A stretch of 21,527 nucleotides of DNA, from positions 69,566-91,092 of the forward strand of contig BFEA01001207.1 of NCBI GenBank assembly GCA_003427395.1, in the 5' to 3' direction. The translations under genes and the position numbers were made by a program. How positions within the stretch are numbered: the first letter of the stretch is position 1; each line of letters begins with the position of its first letter. The notes under the pieces were generated by a model. That model was not told the origin of the DNA and made no database searches. It saw nothing but the letters and a program-made list of their open reading frames with translations. Source of the stretch: Chara braunii (lineage: Eukaryota > Streptophyta > Charophyceae > Charales > Characeae). This document shows, piece after piece, positions 17,145 through 21,527 of the stretch.

Positions 17145-18677
17145 TTGGAATTGCTACGCTCTCAAACTCCTCAACCACCTCCGTCTGAGCCTTTGGAGTA
17201 CGAGATTGAAGACATCATCCCTCTGGACATTGCACGGCTTCCTGGACCTATTGTGTGTCGGGACGATTATACGGTGATGCCAAACAACATATGGGGTCGT
17301 CACATTATATGGCACCCCCACCACTTCCAACCTGCATTGGCGAGAGGGAACTGGGTAATGGTTATAAAAGAAGAAGGGGAGTGGCAATTTTGCCTCCACA
17401 GACGTATGTCACGATTCAAGTTTGTCGCACACCCCAAAAATGAGATTGGCAAGCGACAACTGCGACTTAATCCGAAGGTTTCTCAATCAAGACTGGATGC
17501 AAGGACAGAAGAAATCTTTGAGGAGTTCAAGACATCTCGATGACTTAAGTATCTTGAAGAGTTCTATGATCGAGGAACAAGTCCAGCTTTTGGATATAAT
17601 TGGCGTATCAAAGAGGAACTTGAAGACAAAGTTGGGGAAAGGAAAGGAGCGAGCGACGATGAGAGTGGCAAGGGATCAGGATCAGGCGGCGGTGCGCTTG
17701 GCAAGGGAACAAAATCAAGTGGTGGTGAACATGGTAAGGGATCGGAACCACGGGGCGATGCGAGTGGCAAGGGCCTGGGACCGAGCGTCGGTGCAAGTGG
17801 AAAGTCAATAAGTCATGGTGAACTGCAAAAATACGAAATGTGTCAAGGGTGTCAAGCAATAGAGGGAAAGGTATCAGGACCAAGCGGCGGTGCACATGAC
17901 AAGGGATGGGGTTCGCCTCTGGGATTAGGACCAAGCAGCGGTGCACATTCTAGGAGATCGGGTTCGCCTCTGGGATTAGGACCAAGCGGTAGTGCACATG
18001 GCAGGGGATCGAGAGGCGATGCAAGTGGCCAGGATTTGGGAGGAAGCGGCAGTGCAAGCGTCAAGGGCGTAAGTCATGAAGAACTGCCGAAATGTGTCGA
18101 GGACGTCCTTCCGGATGACCAAGTTTGCGCGACCACTTTGTTGGCGAGCGAGAGTGTTACTGCGCAAGTGGTTAATACTGGTGCACTTGCAGAATTAGAG
18201 ATGCCATTGGATATGCCAGCTGAGAAAAATGAACATGAAGTCTCTCTGAACATAAAGAATGAAAGCGCGACTGCAGGTGCAAACGAAACTGCCAATGTAC
18301 AGACCATCGAAGAGGATGAAGGACATATAGTACTAAGTGCACGGGAGCAATATACGCTTGTACAACTTGAAATTATGGTTGCAAAATCACAAGCACAACA
18401 ATCTGCTAACCTCGTGATATCTATCGACGAATCACATTTTACACCATCGCATGGTGCGATAGAAGATCGTGTTGAAGACAAAGTGTTAGTGAGCCACCGA
18501 GGTGAGCGCGTACTTATCTCTAAGGGAATATCCAATATCGTATGCGGATTAGGGAGTACATGCACTCATCTCATAGAAACTAATTTTTTGCCTAAGTTTG
18601 CAACCGTGCGCTCGGTCATGAGAAAAAATGAAGTAGAATATTGTGTATCTCTTATTTGCAATTATGTAGAAAATTGA
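17145..18677 (+). pseudogene. ParB-methyltransferase-like gene, C-terminal Gly/Ser-rich tail
   Basis: A frame open from about 17130 to the TGA at 18675-18677, interrupted once at TGA 17541. It is joined to the segment upstream by a frame change near 17130. The first part has W-G-R-H and W-V-M-V-I-K strands with Arg/Lys-rich ends (17280-17540). Next is a helical stretch with L-K-Y-L-E-E-F-Y (17544 on), then a Gly/Ser-rich region of short repeats (17640-18070), then an acidic Ala/Glu-rich part (18130-18400). It could be one or more C-terminal domains or a spacer. No known family recognised. Confidence 0.4.
17877..18029 (+). repeat. 51-bp tandem repeat, three copies
   Basis: Copies start at 17877, 17928 and 17979, each encoding a 17-residue unit beginning G-P-S-x2-A-H and ending (first two) G-S-P-L-G-L. 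The third copy loses the second half of the unit. The repeat preserves frame, so it formed while the sequence was coding or by in-frame slippage. Confidence 0.85.
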
Positions 18678-18738
18678 ACTTCAACTCATAATGTTTTGTT
18701 TTGTCAATCATTATCGTTTTATATTGCTGAATATGCAG

Positions 18739-18879
18739 GGCGACGAAAAGAACTGTGGAAAACGACGCACATACGTTCGCAAAGGCAGAGTGAGAAGAAT
18801 ATTATTCGTCGTGGCTTGCAAGTCGTATCGACTTTGTCGTTATTGCCCAAAAAAGAGTGAAGAAGACTTACACCCATGA
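18739..18879 (+). CDS. Candidate spliced last exon, basic and Cys-containing
   Basis: An acceptor-like site (aatatgcAG at 18737-18738) precedes an open stretch of 46 codons that ends at TGA 18877-18879. It is strongly basic, with K-R-R-T-Y-V-R-K and a C-x5-C-x2-C group near its end. If joined in phase to a weak donor (GTAGAA at 18667) it would extend the frame that otherwise ends at 18677. This is inference only; the unspliced reading opens at 18691. Confidence 0.3.
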   Translation, partial: GDEKNCGKRRTYVRKGRVRRILFVVACKSYRLCRYCPKKSEEDLHP

Positions 18880-19031
18880 CATTTCCATCTATGAAGCCAG
18901 CTGCCCTAAGGATGTTTAAAGCTATTGGAGTAAGCCTTAGAGAAGGGAAGAAATTGCATCGCGAAGGTTGCAGTTTATCTATTGTGGATGGCAACTTTGA
19001 TAGAGAAACAGATAGACAACCAAAAACATGA
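18876..19031 (+). CDS. Small ORF, 51 codons
   Basis: ATG at 18876 overlaps the stop of the previous frame by the sequence ATGA, and the frame ends with TGA at 19029-19031. The product is basic with M-F-K-A-I and D-G-N-F-D segments. Nothing recognised; it could be chance or a last exon. Confidence 0.2.
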   Translation: MTFPSMKPAALRMFKAIGVSLREGKKLHREGCSLSIVDGNFDRETDRQPKT

Positions 19032-19138
19032 ACTCGGGTCTACGTCGTACATCACATAACGAAAAGTTCGTTTTTGTATGAAGTCTTAGTCGTTCCATTG
19101 TTGTTTATATATGTGTTTGTATTCAGTGCATGACCCTT

Positions 19139-19172
19139 AGATAGATAGAGAGATAGATAGATAGACAGACAG

Positions 19173-19210
<38 letters not shown>

Positions 19211-19345
19211 TCATCTATCTATCTATCTATCTATTTGTCTATACATCTGCCTTTCTTCCACCTACGTATCTAACTATCTGTCCACCCATCTATCTATCCA
19301 CCGATCTATCTGTTTACCTATCTGTCTGTCTATCCATCTGTCCAC
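19139..19345. repeat. GATA then TATC microsatellite, self-complementary
   Basis: A (GATA)-type run (19139-19173) is followed by a longer (TATC)-type run that decays to 19345. The two halves meet at agatct (19171-19176) and are complementary, so the left part can pair with the right. Confidence 0.9.
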
Positions 19346-19574
19346 GCATGGAGGCTCTCTAATACATATGTGCGAGGGCATGTGCGTTTGTCGAAATCAG
19401 TCAGGCAATCTGCGTAGCACGGTGGTTGCACATGCAGACAGGAGGTCATGCTGTCATTAACGATATCAATTGGCATTCCAATGAGATTTCCGTGAAATCA
19501 CTTTTCAACCTTGTGCTAGTCCGTTTGAATTTCATTTCTCTTTTTTTTTTTATCTGTCTTTCGCAATGTTTCTC

Positions 19575-19683
19575 ATTCGTGATGTGAATGTCTTCGAACT
19601 TGTCACGAACCGGAATATCTTTGAAAGTGGTTGACGTTCATGATGTGAATGGCATTTGTGATGTGAAATGTTCGTAATGCGAG
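19575..19683 (+). repeat. Short degenerate repeat ttcgtgatgtgaatg
   Basis: Three or four imperfect copies at 19575-19590, 19636-19651, 19654-19670 and 19670-19683, with irregular spacing. The window between about 19350 and 20210 holds no supported gene. Confidence 0.6.
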
Positions 19684-20212
19684 CAACAAATAGTCGGTGA
19701 TGCAGCTTCAAAACGTGCTCATACTTTCATCACATTCAGTGGTTTATCAATGGCAGAAGCAGATATGGACAATCAAAGATGCATATGCATGTACATAACG
19801 AATGCAAATGTTGACGAGAAGCGACAAGCCAAAAAAACGATGTTATTTCCAAAGTTCGAAAAAATGACGACAACAGACGACAAGAAAATGATGAAGAGCA
19901 CACACACGCATCCGCACTCAAGCAACCGCACCAATTATAGACCGGAAGACGGAAAAAAAAAATGTTTCTCACGACGGAATTTTTTTCCTTCTTGCACTCC
20001 GTTCTCACAAAAATCCCGAAAAAAAGGCGCTCAAAGCACCAACCAACATCGGCAATAGCCTCGTTCCGGCCACTGATTCACACACGAATACTACCACATA
20101 TCCAACCGGCGGTGCATCGTCACAACATGCTTGACACGTGGTCGTTTTGACACCCATGCCGGCAAAACAGCAACTACTCGGTCAGGGGACGATTGCTTCT
20201 CGCCGCGGCCCG

Positions 20213-20255
20213 CACACACACACACCCACACACCCACACACCCACACACACNNNN

Positions 20256-20314
<59 letters not shown>
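20213..20314. repeat. CA microsatellite with assembly gap
   Basis: CA-rich with CCA interruptions at the left, then pure CA on the right. Four Ns at 20252-20255 mark an unresolved repeat length. Confidence 0.95.
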
Positions 20315-20316
<2 letters not shown>

Positions 20317-20463
20317 CAATGTTCATAACGTTAGGGACATTACACGTCGCCGGCGACCCACTGCTATTCTCCTCGACTGCCCTAACAAAAGAAAGAAAAA
20401 AAGAAAAACGAAAAACAACAACAACGACCGACAGATCATCGAAGCACACGACGGTGACTCAAA

Positions 20464-20551
20464 TGCAGACGTGGCAGCACATCTTGTCTCCACAGTGCGG
20501 GGGATCTCCTCCCTTCTGCGCTACCATGTAATCTTCCAACCTCTGCACACC
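20464..20551 (+). repeat. Diverged duplication, copy 1
   Basis: Shares tgc-gacgtggca, tgcgggg and cctcccttctgcg with 20734-20820 in the same order and nearly the same spacing (offset 269-270 bases). No gene recognised between 20315 and 21012. Confidence 0.6.
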
Positions 20552-20733
20552 CAACACCTCCCCCCCCCTCCCCAGCCGCGGAGCAAGTGACGACCGACAA
20601 ATGACCCGTGGCCCAAGTGACAACCTACATCCAACCCTCTAACTGCTCCATACCCAACATGCAGATGGTCGTTTCGCCCTCTAATCGCGCGGCGGGAACA
20701 AATCTGCGAAAAACCCATCAGCGGGAACATGAC

Positions 20734-20820
20734 TGCTGACGTGGCAACGTGGACTATGATGATCTTGCGGGGTTGTCCTCCCTTCTGCGTTGCCGTGTCG
20801 CCGTGCAACCGATTCACACC
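20734..20820 (+). repeat. Diverged duplication, copy 2
   Basis: Partner of 20464-20551. The best conserved block is cctcccttctgcg (20777-20789), followed by a shared tcacacc/gcacacc end. Confidence 0.6.
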
Positions 20821-21012
20821 GAAGATGAAGATCTGTGAATTGACGTCCACGCAACCGTGCTTCCCGAAAACGCCAGGGTGGTAACGTCCTAACCACCTTC
20901 GTGCATGACGCGACCGCATCACATCTTTCCTTGCGCTTCATCGCCGAACATGCAACACTCCCCTTCACACTCACCACCGCCGACGCGCAGCCTTCAGATC
21001 GTCATCAGGACA

Positions 21013-21345
21013 TCACGACTGCACAGCGTCGTGCAAGTACTTCCTGCCCCGGAGAGGGGGCTGCATATGCGCCACATAGAAGGCATTGTCGTTAAGCGCA
21101 TCCATATGTTCATCAGCTATGGCGGACACCAGGTATCTAACGATGTCACCGATGACATCACATTGAGGGAGACGCCAGTCGTCGGGGACGACTTCCAACA
21201 ACTTCTTAACGTTGAGGATGACGTCCACCAGGTTGCCTTCCTTGTCGTACCCGAAACCGCCATCGATCTTCATCGCCACGGTCCCTTCCACGAGAACATA
21301 GTACACACGACTATGGAGATCAGTCGTGTCAGGGCTGAAATCCAT
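21013..21345 (-). CDS. Hypothetical protein or first exon, 110 codons
   Basis: A minus-strand frame from the ATG at 21345 to the stop at 21015-21013. The frame also remains open upstream through the CT/GA repeat to the window end, but that reading is a repeat artefact. The content looks coding: Y-Y-V-L-V-E-G-T-V-A-M-K-I-D-G-G-F-G-Y, then D-V-I-L-N-V-K-K-L-L and D-V-I-G-D-I-V-R-Y-L, an alternating strand and helix pattern with G/C-rich third positions. No signal peptide or membrane segment. I do not recognise the family. A second ATG at 21443 on the minus strand is in another frame. Confidence 0.45.
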   Translation of the reverse strand: MDFSPDTTDLHSRVYYVLVEGTVAMKIDGGFGYDKEGNLVDVILNVKKLLEVVPDDWRLPQCDVIGDIVRYLVSAIADEHMDALNDNAFYVAHMQPPLRGRKYLHDAVQS

Positions 21346-21438
21346 CCGTCCGCGAGGGTGGCAACGACGGTCCAACTTCGATTCCTGACGACGACGGTTT
21401 TCCCGCCCACGATCTCCCGCACAACCTCCTCGACACCC

Positions 21439-21442
<4 letters not shown>

Positions 21443-21527
<85 letters not shown>
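21443..21527. repeat. CT/GA microsatellite at the window end
   Basis: Pure TC repeat of about 85 bases reaching the window edge; on the minus strand it is a GA run about 100 bases upstream of the ATG at 21345, a position common for GA repeats in plant 5' UTRs. Confidence 0.95.

Noticed and set aside
12860-17543. Stop codon reassignment or programmed readthrough
   Set aside because: All three stop codons interrupt the frames and frame changes also occur, which fits decay better than recoding.
20131-20590. His/Thr-rich and Cys/Val-rich ORFs over the CA repeat
   Set aside because: They are translations of a dinucleotide microsatellite with an assembly gap.
20521-20977. Minus-strand ORFs of 98-133 codons
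   Set aside because: They cross the diverged duplication and a poly-C run, overlap each other in different frames, and show no motif.

Overview
This looks like repeat-rich nuclear DNA from a eukaryote of the green lineage. A streptophyte alga of the Chara type is my best guess, but that rests on general resemblance of the protein families and is not proven here. The support is a Ty3/gypsy-type retroelement with a tRNA-iMet-like primer binding site, candidate GT..AG splice sites, many microsatellites, and low-complexity basic (nuclear-type) segments in the proteins. I see no bacterial operon structure, ribosome binding sites, tRNA, rRNA or CRISPR array.

Layout. Positions 1-1839 hold no convincing gene; the right part is probably the 5' LTR or leader of the retroelement. 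From 1840 to 6205 lies a broken Ty3/gypsy element on the + strand: primer binding site, Gag, zinc knuckle, aspartic protease, reverse transcriptase and RNase H. It carries several in-frame stops and frame changes, and no integrase or 3' LTR is visible. Positions 6206-6902 are AT-rich and empty. The minus strand from 9533 to 6903 carries a decayed transposase-like gene of the DUF7869 type, with an RNase H-like D..D..D layout, a chromatin-reader-like C-terminal part, and possibly one spliced downstream exon.

Positions 9590-12395 form a repeat core. It contains nine copies of a 17-bp dyad (GTCGAGT-N3-ACTCGAC type), one unrecognised + strand ORF (10310-11092), a diverged duplicated Cys-pair module, and a 15-bp GATC/TCGA-rich tandem array that folds back as an 82-bp inverted repeat with one mismatch.

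From about 12560 to 18677 the + strand carries the most interesting item: a long, frame-interrupted gene. In order it shows basic NLS-like tails, a ParB/sulfiredoxin-like segment with an S-G-Q-H-N-x-A-A motif, a segment resembling a permuted amino-methyltransferase (motif IV-like D-L-C-H-P, then motif I-like F-L-G-K-G-H), and a Gly/Ser-rich repeat tail. This order is like the ParB-methyltransferase fusions of phages and bacteria. The copy here is interrupted by stops and frame changes and is probably a relic.

Positions 18678-21527 are mostly microsatellites (TCTA, CA, CT) and short duplications, with one plausible minus-strand exon (21345-21013).

Nearly every coding region is damaged, so the window reads as a graveyard of mobile or horizontally spread genes. 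Single-base Ns cluster in the first 6 kb, mostly in and around the retroelement, which suggests a consensus collapsed from many copies.
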